Source: Platerodrilus igneus (Eukaryota > Arthropoda > Insecta > Coleoptera > Lycidae). Taken from it: DNA of 64,000 nt. Positions within the stretch are counted from its first letter, which is position 1, and each line of letters opens with the position of its first letter. The notes beneath the pieces are model-generated. The model had not been told where the DNA came from and searched no databases. It worked only from the letters and a program-made list of their open reading frames with translations. Positions 34,569 through 45,239 of the stretch are shown here, in pieces. The DNA is taken from the NCBI GenBank assembly GCA_036346225.1, contig JARFIW010000139.1:2418001-2482000 (forward strand), read 5' to 3'. The position numbers and the translations under genes are program-made.

Positions 34569-35632
34569 ATGGAAATAGGAAAGACAGGCGAAGCATACAA
34601 ATTAATTAGAATGAATTTTAGGGTTATAAAACCGTATAGCAAAAATATAAGGGACGCACAAGGAAACGTCACTATAGAAAACGTAGAGAAAGTGGGTAGA
34701 TGTCAAGAATATGTAGGGAATTTAAATACAGGACAGGAACTAACTGCATTAGAACAGGAATCAGACATTGAAAATGATGACTTGGGATATCCTATACTTA
34801 GAGATGAATTTGAATTAGCATTAAAGTGTCTGAAAATGGTAAGGTGCCGGGTACAAATAAAGTGCAAGCAGAAACTCTAAAAGCCGCTGGACAAGCAGTA
34901 ACAGAACGTCTCTTCCAACTTGTAAGCTATATGTATGAGACAGGCGAGATACCCAAAGATTTCAAACGTAGCATCATAGTAACTATACCAAAAAAGAAAG
35001 GAGCGGATAGATGTGAAAATTTTCGAACAATAAGTTTGACAGCACACGTTTCAAAAATATTAACTAGAATTGTGCAAAAACGAATGGAAAAACTGGCGGA
35101 AGAAATACTAGCAGAAGGCCAATTTGGGTTTAGGCGAAACAAGGGAACACGGGAGGCCATTTTAGCTCTGAAGATGATAATGGAGAAAACAATAGTAAAA
35201 GGGGAAAGCGTGTATATAGGGTTTGTAGATCTGGAAAAGCATTCGACAATGTAAATTGAAAAAAAATGTTTGAAATACTCAAAAAGATTGAAATGAGTTA
35301 TAGCAATAGACCAATAGCTTATACAAAGCTTATTCAAAGAGAAAACAGCAGTAATAGAATTAGAGCAGGAACGTAGAGATGTAAACATTAGGAAAGGGGT
35401 GAGACAGGGATGTGCCCTATCTCCATTGATTTTTAACTTGTACATAGAAGAGGCAATGAATACTGTCAAATACAGAAAGTCATTTGGGATTACTATGCAG
35501 GGACAAAAAATTGATATGCTTAGATTTGCATATGATATTGCGGTATTAGCGTCTAGCAATGAAGAGTTAGAAGCTGCTCTTAATAAAATGGTAACAGTTC
35601 TAACAGAGAGATACGGTATGAAAATTAACTAA
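34569..35632 (+). pseudogene. RTE reverse transcriptase domain, broken
   Basis: Three overlapping frames: 34569-34880 (MEIGKTGEAYKLIRMNFRVI...ILRDEFELALKCLK), 34826-35254 (ETLKAAGQAVTERLFQLVSY, FKRSIIVTIPKKKGADRCEN, GQFGFRRNKGTREAI, SVYIGFVDLEK) and 35399-35632 (RQGCALSPLIFNLYIEEAMN, then RFAYDIAVLASS). In the catalytic box FADD the first Asp is Tyr (FAYD), unlike the intact FADD in the copy at 14665-15655. It therefore could not polymerise even without its frameshifts. Confidence 0.88.
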
Positions 35633-35701
35633 ACTAAAACTAAAGTTCTAGTATGCAAAGGTGGGTAAAATAAATCAAAAACAAGAATACAAGTATGTAA
35701 C

Positions 35702-36294
35702 ATGAACTTACAAGAGGTTAAGGATTTCTACTACCTAGGAAGCCAAATAACGCAAGATGGGAAAAGCACAAAAGATATAAAACAAAGATTAGCACAAGGT
35801 CGTGCTACATTTAACAAGAAAAAGCATCTACTGTGCTCAAAGACCATAAACATTGAAACAAGGAAAAGATTGCTTAAAACATATGTGTGGAGCACAGCAC
35901 TGTACGGCTGTGAAGCCTGGACAGTAGGGGAAGCGGACAAAAAAAGGTAGAAGCTTTTGAAATGTGGTGCTACAGACGTATGATAAAGATATTATGGACA
36001 GACAAAGTTAAGAACGAAGAGGTACTAAAAATGGTAGGGGAAGAAAGAAATATGTGGATAACGGTAAACAATAGAAGAGATAGGATGATAGGCCACATAC
36101 TACGGCATGAGGGAATAGTGCGGAATATATTAGAAGCAGAGATAGGAAAAAAGAGAAGAAGAGGTAGACCTAGGTTAGACTACAGCACACAGATAGTAAA
36201 AGATGTAGGCTGTAGGGGTTTCAGGGAGATGTGTAGGCTAGCCCAGAATAGAAATCAATGGAGGTACGCATCCAACCAGTCCCAAGATGGATAA
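35702..36294 (+). pseudogene. RTE C-terminal domain
   Basis: Frames 35702-35950 (LQEVKDFYYLGSQITQDGKS, KTYVWSTALYGCEAWTVGEA) and 35962-36294 (MWCYRRMIKILWTDKVKNEE, GHILRHEGIVRNILE, GRPRLDYSTQIVKDV, FREMCRLAQNRNQW) form the conserved thumb/C-terminal region that follows the RT in RTE-clade proteins. One frameshift separates them at about 35950. It ends SNQSQDG-stop at 36294. Confidence 0.87.
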
Positions 36295-36409
36295 ACTAAT
36301 GACGAAAAAATAACTGTGGTTAAACATGATGAGTATTATAAGTAACTACAAGAATTGGTTGGGCAATATTCTCGAATAATGTTAAGTGTGTGAAAGGATT
36401 TACTGGAAA

Positions 36410-37340
36410 ACCATTACTTCGGCAAATGTTTAAGTGTTGGGGGATCTTGGTAGCCACAGGTTGCTTAACCCCCTTCACTGAATCTCGGTGAAATAGGGCA
36501 TAAAATTAGAAAACAATAGAACGGGAACGAGCTGTATACACATGCTGTGTGAGAATTTCAGGGAACTATGTAGGCTTGCTCAAAATATAAATAAGTGCAG
36601 GTACGTGTTCAACCAGTTTTGAGACGGAAAACTTAATGACAAAGAAATAAGCGCAGATAAATCTGATGATTGGTATAAACAACTAGTTGTTGGTTGCGAA
36701 ATACCTGCAACTATTGAGGACTGTGCGAAAAGATATATTGCAAAATATATTAAATTGGTAAATGGTTAAGTGTTGGGGGAACTTGGCAGCCACAGGCTGC
36801 TTACCTCCCTTCACAACCACTGAAGGTCGGAGAAATAGGGTATATAATTGTAAAACAATAGGTGACCGAATTGCATCTAGCAAGAAAGAACAGCGCCTAT
36901 GAGAAAAGACAACAAACATAGAACAAGAAGAAAATTGTTGAAAGCATATGTGTGGAGCACAGCACAATATGCCTATGAAATACGGGCAGTCTGAAACGCA
37001 GACAGAAAACGGTAGCAGCCTTTTGAAATGCTGTGGTTCAGAAGTATGAGGACGATAGCATGGACAGACAAAGATAATAATAAATAGTAGGTGAACAAGG
37101 ATATCTAGGGAAAAAGATAAGAGAAATAGAAGGGCAGAACACGTTCTAAGGAATTTTTGGAGAATAGTATGGGATATATTACAAGCAGAGATAGGAAAAA
37201 AGAGGTAGATGTAGACCTAGATCAGATAGTTATAGATGCAGACTGTGAAAATTTCAGGAAAATTTGTAGGTTAGTTCAGAATAGGAAACAATGATGGTAC
37301 GCGTTCAACCAGTTCCAGGACTGAAGACCCAATGATGATA
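36410..37340 (+). repeat. Tandem additional RTE 3' ends
   Basis: After the C-terminal stop, the 3' region is repeated. A 3'-UTR block with GTTGGGGGATCTTGGTAGCC occurs at about 36435-36530, and again (GTTGGGGGAACTTGGCAGCC) at about 36770-36875. After the first comes a short C-terminal fragment (36545-36640, NFRELCRLAQNINKCRYVFN). After the second comes a longer one (36890-37320, KAYVWSTAQYAYEIRAV...NFRKICRLVQNRKQ). So three copies of the 3' end of one LINE family lie head to tail. Confidence 0.75.
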
Positions 37341-37537
37341 ATCTTATGAGGAAGTTGGTGACGGTTTTATTCTCATTTCAACACCGTCTGCTTTTAAAAG
37401 GCGACCACTTTAGGTGACAGAGACGTCTATTCTTAATTAATCACTTTTCTCTAATCTTTTTTATCACGCACATGACCCTGGTATTAATTAGGCATTTCTA
37501 GAACACTTTATCAATTTAAAAAAAATGGGGTCGGTAA
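37341..37537 (+). repeat. Right copy of ~195-bp direct repeat flanking the RTE element
   Basis: Starts ATCTTATGAGGAAGTTGG and ends GGGGTCGGTAA; counterpart of 32906-33099. It is either an exceptionally long target-site duplication or two units of an older tandem repeat. Confidence 0.85.
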
Positions 37538-37859
37538 AGGCGACTGTTTTGGGGCGGCAGACGGGTGGCTCATATTAAACGGCTTACAACATTACACGTT
37601 TACAATAGCAAACCTTTGGTATCTTATGAGTAAGATAATTTTACTCCCAGCTCTTGGTCTATAAAGATACCAATAGGTAATTGAAACTGAGCACACCCTT
37701 TATAGAAATGCAGGTTTCTTTGTGAACATATTTAGACATAAATGTTTTCGTTTTGAATATAATTTTCACTTGTATTAAGGAAACTGCGTCTACAATCTAC
37801 ATGCGTTTAACATTTAGCTTGACCGTATCCTTGTATATTGTGATAAAGCGAAGTATATA
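37538..37859. other. AT-rich stretch with one more local repeat unit
   Basis: TTGGTATCTTATGAGTAAG at 37618 repeats the start of the ~195-bp direct repeat, and GGCGACTGTTTTGGGGCGGC (37540) resembles its GGCGACCACTTTAGGTGGC. Nothing else recognised. Confidence 0.4.
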
Positions 37860-38830
37860 GCTGTGAAAAGACGGGTTTCGGAACGGAGCAACGATATAGC
37901 ACTAAATAATCCTATGTGGAATACGTTAAAATCAATTTTACCACTAAAGGATGTAACCAGAAGCAACAATATTTTACGTCCGTTTCAGACTATACAGTGG
38001 GTTTAATCTCGTGGGAAATTGGAAAGTAGCGAGTTATACAACGTTTAAATTTCAAGTAGACGCTAACCTCGTTGCGTTCGTGATTACACTGAAAATAAAT
38101 CCTTATGATTTTAACTCGTTGCTTCGCTGCTGTCAGGAATTGATGTTATATGTTGTATAAAAGCAGGCAAAGTAAATATCCGGGTGCTTATGTTTTATCC
38201 CATTTCAAACACGAAATTATGATAATTTACCTTAAATCTGTTTTTTTTTAGATTTGGAGTTAACTTTTGTTTAACACGGTAAATTACCAACCAACCTTAA
38301 AACGATGATATTTAAATTAACACCGAAAATTTTCCTTTAACGAATTTTGTGATGTAGTTAGTATCTGCTTATGAATGCAGACATCGATTTTGCCTTTTGT
38401 CCCAATAAGAGGGCTGTTATAATTCAAAAATACAATACCGTCCTTTATCTGGCGCATCTGTCGGCATGCTTTTCTACTAGGATGTCATATGCAAATTCCT
38501 GGATGTTGACAAGTCGTGAAGTATTAAGAACTTTAGGAAAGTTATCTCGTTACAGTTTGTATCCACAAGACAAGTTTTATTCATATTAAAAACTTTTTAC
38601 TGAATACTGATTAAAATGCATAATAAAAGCGAATAAAGCTCGTTATTTTTATCCGAATATTAATGATGCAAATGCTACCGTGACAAAGCCCTATTCAAAA
38701 ACTAATTTAGCAAAATATTATTAAAGCATTGTGTCTCGATATTGAAAATGGTTTTGCATATATCTTCAAGAAAAATATGGAAAATCTGTTTATTGCGTTT
38801 TGCATTCATACACGCGAGACGGCCAAAGTA
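37860..38830 (+). repeat. Unclassified dispersed repeat, copy B
   Basis: Best-preserved copy of the ~1-kb family also found at 13630-14660 (A, plus) and 57940-58880 (C, minus). With A it shares 37994-38115; with C it shares nearly its whole length, including AAAACTAATTT and GCATTGTG blocks at its right end. It contains an open frame, listed separately. There is no TIR, LTR, poly-A tail or known domain, so its class is unknown. Confidence 0.75.
38371..38589 (+). CDS. Small ORF in dispersed repeat B, unknown
   Basis: A 72-residue frame, beginning MNADIDFAFC, with IIQKYNTVLYLAHLSACF, SYANSWMLTSREVLRTLGKL. The homologous frame of copy C (58390-58184, minus, 68 residues) is also open and reads IIQKYNTIPYLAHLSAS, PYANSLMLTSREVLKTSRKL. 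In copy A the same region is closed by stops. Function unknown; maintained frames in two copies may simply reflect moderate age. Confidence 0.3.
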   Translation: MNADIDFAFCPNKRAVIIQKYNTVLYLAHLSACFSTRMSYANSWMLTSREVLRTLGKLSRYSLYPQDKFYSY

Positions 38831-39194
38831 AAAAAATGTTGAAACTAATTAGTTTATCTTCCTGTGAGATATCTAATAATCAATTAAGTTTTTTAGTTTT
38901 TCACCGAATGATAAGTTATGGGTTTAGAACCCACATTTCTATAACCTGATGTTTCGAATGTGTTATCCGTTAGTTCTAGTTGCGAAATATGGTTCAAGTT
39001 TTGGTTTCAACTGATCGCAAATTTTTCACAATGCATTAGTCCTTAATTAAGAATTGATTCGAACTTCAGCTTTGCTCAGCTTATCCTGAAATTGAGCTAT
39101 GATTCGAACCGCGCCAAAAATATGTTCGGATTGTCATTTCAAGTTTATCTCCATTTTTATCGAATCGAGTCGAGTTTGCTAGTTTGATGACCCC
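38831..39194. other. AT-rich stretch, nothing identified
   Basis: Left flank of the Harbinger element; nothing recognised. Confidence 0.4.
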
Positions 39195-39197
39195 CTA
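39195..39197. repeat. Left 3-bp target duplication (CTA) of Harbinger element
   Basis: CTA directly before the left TIR; the other copy is at 50057-50059. A 3-bp duplication is the PIF/Harbinger norm. Because the ends are GC-rich the exact split is uncertain by a base. Confidence 0.6.
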
Positions 39198-39465
39198 GGC
39201 CCTGTTTCATAAAACTTGACAAGTCCGACAATGATGAAAAGTCGACAAATTTTGGAAGAATTTAATGATAAATTGTCCATTATACAAATGCGACAGGTGA
39301 CAGGTAAAAAATGTAATTGTTGACAATTGTCCAAGTATACTAACATCGTTTAATACTACCCCACAATTATCGTAAAACACATGTCAACTTATTTATTTTG
39401 TGACAGGTGATTGATTTGATATCTGTAACCTCACATTGTTTACTGCAATAGTTATATTTGTCAAC

Positions 39466-39531
39466 ATGACTGATGAAAAACTCACTATTCTCAATTTAAT
39501 AAAAGAAAATGAACATATACTGTTTGGAAAG
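39466..39531 (+). pseudogene. Harbinger Myb/SANT-like gene, first exon remnant
   Basis: ATG at 39466 opens MTDEKLTILNLIKENEHILF, which resembles the first helix of the Myb/SANT (MADF-like) domain of Harbinger accessory proteins (typical wording: EKxLLIxLIKxHKHIxE). It runs into a stop at 39529, or an exon end just before it (GGAAAG). The next recognisable exon is at about 41730. Confidence 0.5.
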
Positions 39532-39622
39532 TTGTAACAATTACGATTTTCTGCTATTTAAATATACGTTTTTGTTCAATACACCTATTCAATAAATATT
39601 AGACTTCTATTAAAACCTTATA

Positions 39623-39874
39623 TTACGAATTCATACATAGTGCCCCCATCCCCATTTGAATAGTCAAAGTAAACTTTAAGTGCTCTTCTATTTGTTTGTA
39701 TCTTGATACAATATCTCCTTTTCCGGCGCATGCTTGAATAGTTAACATTGCCTCGTAGTCAAAAGCCATTTTGATATCAGATGTAATCCGAATACAAGTG
39801 TTATCGAGGGCCTGCAGGTTTTTAATTAAACATGCCGTCCCAGCAAGTAGTAAAGTGGAGTCAACGATTACCAT
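39623..39874 (-). CDS. Unrecognised 83-residue ORF inside the Harbinger element
   Basis: Minus-strand frame with TLLLAGTACLIKNLQALDNT, FDYEAMLTIQACAGKGDIVS and RYKQIEEHLKF. Composition is protein-like (balanced charge, amphipathic C-terminal helix) and the frame continues upstream without a stop for some codons (VDATTKIEP). It could be a decayed exon of a third element gene or of a host gene captured by the element. I recognise no family. Confidence 0.3.
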   Translation of the reverse strand: MVIVDSTLLLAGTACLIKNLQALDNTCIRITSDIKMAFDYEAMLTIQACAGKGDIVSRYKQIEEHLKFTLTIQMGMGALCMNS

Positions 39875-39899
39875 GGGTTCAATTTTAGTTGTAGCATCG

Positions 39900-40964
39900 A
39901 CCTAAGATGGTTAAAATACATTTCTAAGGTAAGAAAATAATTCTCAAAATTACTTTTAAATCCATTTTTCCCGTTCCGTATCAGCGCAAGTTTAAAGTAT
40001 TAATTCCAAGTTTTAAAGTTATAAATTATGAAGTATTACGCCCGTGTTATGCAAGTTGCAAGTTTTAAAATATTAATTTCAAGTTTCAAGTATTAAAGTA
40101 ATGGAAATTATGTATTATATTAAACAACTGTTAACCGTATGGAAATTGGTTGAGCTTTAGATGCAGTTTCAATTGTTGCTAGGCAAAAGAGTGGAAATCC
40201 CCACACATGATTGGTTAGTATGGAGGTCAAGTCCGAACACCTGTGTCAGCAGCCCGCAACCACAATTGTAAGTACGTAGATGTTTAAGAAATTCAGCCGA
40301 CAAGCAAATATTCAGCGATGAGTCATCCTCCATTTTATACCTACATTATTTTTAAGGAACATTCATTTAAAATGTACAAATAATTTTCGAAGAGGCTAAA
40401 TATGTTTATGTAAATTTAATTCTCGAAATTTTTGTGAAGGTTTGATAATCATTTAAATTGATACACGTAAAATTTAGTTCAAAATTTAGTATTTGAATAA
40501 TGCATAAATGACCTGATTATTTTTCAAGGTATTTCTAGAAGATAATTTTGAAGTTACAAAGTTATATTAAAATGTTTGCATAACTAAACATGTGATACGA
40601 TAAGAATTGTTTGTCGAATTATTGTGTATAACACATTTTGACAGTACACCTGAAGTACAGCTTAATGCCGACAATAAGTATTTTTTTTGACCTTTGATTG
40701 CTTTAAAGATGTCTATTAAAAATATAGTTCTATAATCTACAAAAAAATTTTATGAGCATTTAATTTGTTTCTTGTAAATGAACAGGATTTTATTCAAGTA
40801 TCATGAATAAACTGTAACAAAAAAATGAAAATAATATATTTCTTATAGAGAATTAATGTAAATTATGCAATAAAAAAATATCCCATGAATATTCAGAGAT
40901 TAATGTTAAATCGTAATAAAGAAACTGTTTTGAAAATCTCCGTACAGATAGCTTTATATAATCA

Positions 40965-41008
<44 letters not shown>

Positions 41009-41395
41009 TTAATAGAAAAAATAATAAATTGTCGTAAAACTTTCTTTCTTTGAAGGCAGCAGTAATTGTCCTATAGAAGCAAACATTTTACAAATATGAA
41101 GTTTTGGTATTGAAGAAAGGTATTATTGGTGTTAAATTTAAAAGTTTTTTTTTAAGTATAATTTTGACTAGTGGATCTATTTATAAATTTTATTGGTGAT
41201 AAAGTGACTAGGCTCTAACGAAGCCCTAGTTTGAGAATGTTTAGATGTGGTTAAATTTTCAGTTAGTACGAGATCGTCGTTCCCATTCCAGATTGCAGAG
41301 ACAAAAGTAAGTTTTTTTTTATGTTGCTCGTCTTAAGTTATTTTTTCTTTCGAAGATTTCCGTATCTGATCTTCGGATAGTTTCTTATCATAACA
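39900..41395. other. Non-coding interior of the Harbinger element
   Basis: AT-rich; probably intron of the Myb-like gene. It contains a (TA)n tract at 40968-41006. Nothing else recognised. Confidence 0.45.
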
Positions 41396-41399
41396 CTCA

Positions 41400-41620
41400 T
41401 TAAGATACGGTGGCGTTCAATAACATTTCTTTTTTTATCGTATACCATACTACGACCCTAGCTCATAGCTCTGCCCTAAGTTGAAGAAGCTTAGCTGGCT
41501 GGAAGTTCTCGTTAGAGGGACCTTTTTCTCTCAAAGCCATTTAACATCCTTTTTACCCTGGGCTTAACCGTCAAACAGGAACCCTTCGTAATCTATCGAG
41601 GCTCTGCCTATATGGTAGAG
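41400..41620 (+). repeat. Small dispersed repeat, plus-oriented copy
   Basis: ATACGGTGGCGTTC at about 41404 and TTTACCCTGGGCTT at about 41560 reappear, in inverted orientation, at 47560-47770 (AATACGGTGGCGCTC and TTTACCCTGGGCTTG on the minus strand) with related sequence between them (TTTTTCTCTCAAAGCC and similar). A short non-autonomous element or a SINE-like unit; no class assigned. Confidence 0.45.
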
Positions 41621-42255
41621 TAGACATACTATTTACCTTTTGAGGAATTTAGTATGCTACAAAGTTTTCTAGTACATTAACCCATAATGATAAAGTTAAG
41701 ACTTGTATTGATATATGCGAAAAAGCTACTGCACTTGGAATTTTTTGCAAGGATTGGAAGTACCTGAGAGACACAGCTTGGCAAAATTGGAAAAAGCGAA
41801 CCCTGGTAAGTCCATTTTAAATGCTAAATTAGGTTTAAGCTGTATTTATATATTTAAAAATATGTTAAACGCCCGAGTGTCTAAAGCAACTTTCGAAGTA
41901 TTGTGAAAAAATTAGCGTATAGCTATAATATTTGCTACTAGGAGACACACAATCTTTTACTACATTGCTAATGTACCTTCATTTTCGTTTCAGGAGAAGA
42001 AAGATAGAAGAGCTAAAACTGGAACAGTGAGAGGAAAGATAAACAAATATGATGATTCGAATAAGCTCATTCTTGAGATAATTGGATATGATTCACCGTT
42101 GTTGGATGGTATTAATGTACACGTATCTTCAGGCAGAGATGCTCAAGCAATCACCGATATAATTTTTACCAAAACCACCAGCAGAGATAATTGAGATCAC
42201 ATTGAAAACGGACGGGACCTTCAAGCTAGTATTTCTGAAGACTGTCGACGCGTTA

Positions 42256-42260
42256 ATTGT
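42256..42260. repeat. Left 5-bp target duplication (ATTGT) of Gypsy element 1
   Basis: ATTGT immediately before the left LTR; identical copy at 45860-45864. Confidence 0.92.
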
Positions 42261-42400
42261 TGTAATGAAATGGAGAATCTCTTTTAAGGTTTTAATAAAC
42301 AGTTAATTAGAGTAAATACTAAACACATTAAAACTAATAACAGATAGGAAAGTGAATGTCTATAAACATCATCAGGCAACTAGATCATAATAATATTACA
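42261..42400 (-). repeat. 3' LTR of Gypsy element 1
   Basis: 140 bp; plus strand TGTAATGAAATGGAG to AATAATATTACA. Contains AATAAACAGTTAAT (42294-42307). Confidence 0.93.
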
Positions 42401-42418
42401 TTCACCCCTGCCTATAAA

Positions 42419-43044
42419 TTATAACACGTATTCTTCGAGGTGAGACGGTAGTCTTCTTGTTCTAGAACTTCTACGTACAATAGGTTGAACGTTTCGAGAA
42501 TTATTTAATTCGATTTGTGATTCAGGAGTGTCTGATTGCATTTCGTTAGTTTCGGGAGTTAAAATTTCTTTTTCGGAGTCTCTAATGTGGACATTAGGAA
42601 CTGGAGCTAGATCTCGTGCAGACACAGAGTTCATTCTTCCTTCAGAATCTCCAATCTGAGTATATTCAGCATTACAAACTGGAGTCAAATCCCGTGTAGA
42701 TACAGAGGTAATTCTTCCTTCAGAATCTCTAATATGAGCATATTCGGCATTACTTTCGAGTAGTGTAACTTCTCTGACTATGGGATCATATTTGGAATTA
42801 CGAACAAACTGTCGTAGATAAACAGGACCTGGACTTAAAAGCCACGTTGGAATCGTTTCTCCATTACCACTTCGCCTTTGATGCCTGAACAATCGTTCAT
42901 GCGGAGTTTCATTTGTAGAGGTACAGAGTAAGCTTCTTATTGAATGTAGTACTTCTGGAAGTGCACTTTTCCATTGACTTATATTTTTATTTTTGGATTT
43001 TAGAGCTAATTGAATTGTACGCCAGATGATACCATTGTACTTTT
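42419..43044 (-). pseudogene. Gypsy 1 integrase C-terminus
   Basis: Frame 42892-42419 (157 residues), following a frameshift after the catalytic core. Upstream text (43040-42900) reads KSALPEVLHSIRSLLCTSTN then ETPHERL. The open frame begins MFRHQRRSGNGETIPTWLLS and has an internal duplication: two similar blocks AEYAHIRDSEGRITSVSTRD and AEYTQIGDSEGRMNSVSARD, then RRSSRTRRLPSHLEEYVL at the end. The duplicated ~30-residue block is unusual for an integrase tail. Confidence 0.75.
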
Positions 43045-43640
43045 CTACTTGGCCATTACCGTGAGGCTTATAGGTGTAGTTCTGCTAGAAGCGATTCTAT
43101 TAGAGTTCAAAAACATTTTTAATTCATTAGACATAAATGAGCTCCCTCTGTCAGAGTGAATATAAGAGGGAGTTCCAAAGAGATAAAAGATATTTTTGAG
43201 AGCAGCAACGATAGTTGAAGAAGTCATATCTGGACAGGCGATGGCAAAAGGATATCGTGAGTATTCGTCAATGATTGTGAGAATATAACGATTATTAGTA
43301 TAAGATGGAAGAGGGCCTTTAAAATCCACACTTAAACGTTCGAAGGCGGAAGTAGCTTTTATGAGCCTTCCCTTAAATATATAGAATCTAGGCTTAATTT
43401 CACAACATACTGGACAAGAAGAAGTCATTTTCTTTACATCTTCCATAGAATAAGGTAAATTTTTTATTCGAATCCAATGATTCATTCGAGTAATTCCAGG
43501 GTGACATAAAGTATTATGTAAATCCATAAGTCGAGCTTCGTTAGCAGTTGTTGCAGAACAAATACGAGAAAGTGCATCTGCAGCAGTATTCTGAGGTCCA
43601 GGTCTATAAATAATATCGTAACTAAAACACGATAATTCTA
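43045..43640 (-). pseudogene. Gypsy 1 integrase (zinc finger and catalytic core)
   Basis: Frame 43527-43045 (160 residues). The HHCC zinc-binding region is seen as LHNTLCHPGITRMNHW then SCPVCCEIK. The core shows LSVDFKGPLPSYTNNRY (first catalytic Asp) and YIHSDRGSSFMS (second Asp). The Glu-containing GQVEKYNG lies after a frameshift near 43060. Just upstream (43640-43530) is YRPGPQNTAADALSRICSAT, the RNase H-integrase linker. The domain inserts the cDNA copy. Confidence 0.88.
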
Positions 43641-43644
43641 ATCT

Positions 43645-43923
43645 CTACCGTAGAATTTTTTCGTTCTTTATTTTGCTTTTGGATTTTAGATCAAACATAA
43701 ATGTAACAGAGCGTTGATCGGTGATTAGCTTAAAATATCTTCCCATTAGGAAATGCCGCCACTTCATAGTTGCTTCAACGATTGCATATGCTTCTTTTTC
43801 TACAGTTGAGTGTTTACATTCTGATTGAGAAAGAGTCCTTGAAAAGAAGGCAACAGGACGTCCAGATTGTGAAAGAGTTGCTCCTATTGCTTCATTTGAA
43901 GCATCAGTTTCTACTGTAAACAT
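43645..43923 (-). pseudogene. Gypsy 1 RNase H
   Basis: 92-residue frame with the classic VETDASNEAIGATLSQSGRP, VAFFSRTLSQSECKHSTVEK, EAYAIVEATMKWRHFLMGR and KLITDQRSVTFMFD blocks (catalytic D, E and D in TDASN, EKEAYA and TDQ). It follows the RT after a frameshift at about 43920. Confidence 0.88.
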
Positions 43924-44820
43924 ATCCTCACTACGTATAGGTGCGAACGAAGCATTTTTTCTTTTTTTATACTATAGAAGACTTTTAGAGCTTCAGGAGA
44001 TAGTGGGAATTTGCTATGAGAAAGGATACTTATTTTGTGTGAAAAACGAGTAATATAATTTGAAAAATGTGCAAACATTCCAACGACTCTTTTTAGTGAA
44101 GTTGTGTTATTTGGAGGTGGAATTTCATGCAATGCTCTGAGTCTATCAGGATCAGGCCTAATAAAATTCGTAGGATGTCAAATATCCTAAGAGGTGAATC
44201 GAATGAAGAGAGAATTCGCTTTTCTCATTATTTATGGTTAGGTTGAATTTCTGAATAGCTTCTATAAAACACCGAAGATTCTCATCATGTTCCTTCTGAT
44301 CTCTACCACAAACAGTGATATCATCCAGGTAAGTATATGTATCTGATAATTTTTAATTGCGAATAATGTAGTCTATGCCTCTTTGAAATGCAGCTACTCC
44401 ATTCGTTACTCCAAAGGGGATTCGCTTAAACTGTAAAAGTATACCACAAGCCTCGAATGCAGTATATGGCCGGTCTTCCTTTTTGATGGGAAATTGGTGA
44501 TATGCACTTTTCATGTCAATTTTGCCGAAGACTTGATATTTAGACACACTATTTACAATATCTTCAATACGCGGAAGAGGATATGCGTCTAACTGAGTGA
44601 ATCTATTGATTGTCTGAGAATAATCGATTACCATACGTTTGCGGTGATTTTCTGAATATGTAACTAGCACTTGCGCTCGTCACGGTGATTTACTTTCTTC
44701 AATTATATTCTCAGAGAGTAAGCGTTTAATTTCAGCTTTTATGAATTTGGAATCACTTTCAGTTTGTCTACGAGATTTTATAGCAATTTGTCTACATTCA
44801 GGTGTTAAATTTTCAAAAAG
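43911..44820 (-). pseudogene. Gypsy 1 reverse transcriptase
   Basis: Frame 44670-44353: MVIDYSQTINRFTQLDAYPL, KIDMKSAYHQFPIKKEDRPY, TAFEACGILLQFKRIPFGVT. After a stop the catalytic box TYLDDITVCG is intact (about 44338-44310). Frame 44132-43911 holds the connection region (KRVVGMFAHFSNYITRFS). Upstream (44820-44680) the text reads FENLTPECRQIAIKSRRQTE, the usual run-in to RT. At least three frame breaks. Confidence 0.88.
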
Positions 44821-44836
44821 AGTTACAGGTTCAATA

Positions 44837-45238
44837 CTAGCTGTAGCTAAAGCACAAAACTTTAAACGAAGGTTTTAAGCCACCAAATTCAACTTCCACT
44901 TTAGAGTGTTGTTTCATAAGATCGTGGCCAATTATTATATCTGAGCAAAGATTAGGAAGAATAGACAGACGAACATTAGGATAGAAGTGATCTTTGGTAC
45001 GAAGATTAATAATACATTGTCCAGATGTTCTAGAGTTGAAGGATGTAGATGTCATTGTATCAAACTCTTGTGAAGACATTATAGGTAATTTAAGTTTCTT
45101 TACAGCCTGATCACTAATTAAACTACAGGAACTACCAGTATCTATTAGTGCATAGAGAGAGGAATTATTAACTTCTACACGAATCACAGCTTTTGCCAAA
45201 CATTCAGGTATGGGTTTGGTATTGATAGAGCTATTCAT
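44837..45238 (-). pseudogene. Gypsy 1 aspartic protease
   Basis: 133-residue frame: VEVNNSSLYALIDTGSSCSL with the catalytic DTG intact, and SDIIIGHDLMKQHSKVEVEF, the conserved GHD/flap-distal motif. It follows the gag zinc finger after a break near 45240. It processes the gag-pol polyprotein. Confidence 0.85.
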
Positions 45239-45239
45239 A

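Larger units (their letters stand above)
33100..37340 (+). mobile_element. RTE/BovB-like LINE, most complete copy
   Basis: Plus-strand non-LTR retrotransposon with a leader reading frame, APE-type endonuclease, reverse transcriptase and C-terminal domain in order, followed by additional copies of its own 3' end, and ending in AATGATGATA, a short-repeat terminus typical of RTE elements. Coding is broken by frameshifts near 33690, 34470, 34850, 35254 and 35640. Fragments of the same family in this window: 2603-3363, 14665-15655 and 21865-23745. The endonuclease reads like proteins often mis-annotated as craniofacial development protein 2. Confidence 0.9.

Noticed and set aside
34239..34672. Two long minus-strand frames over the RTE endonuclease-RT linker
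   Set aside because: They are antisense shadows of the plus-strand LINE coding region; hydrophobic composition results from the Lys/Glu-rich sense strand.
34927..35559. 210-residue minus-strand frame over the RTE reverse transcriptase
   Set aside because: Antisense of the RT; the sense strand carries recognisable RT motifs throughout.
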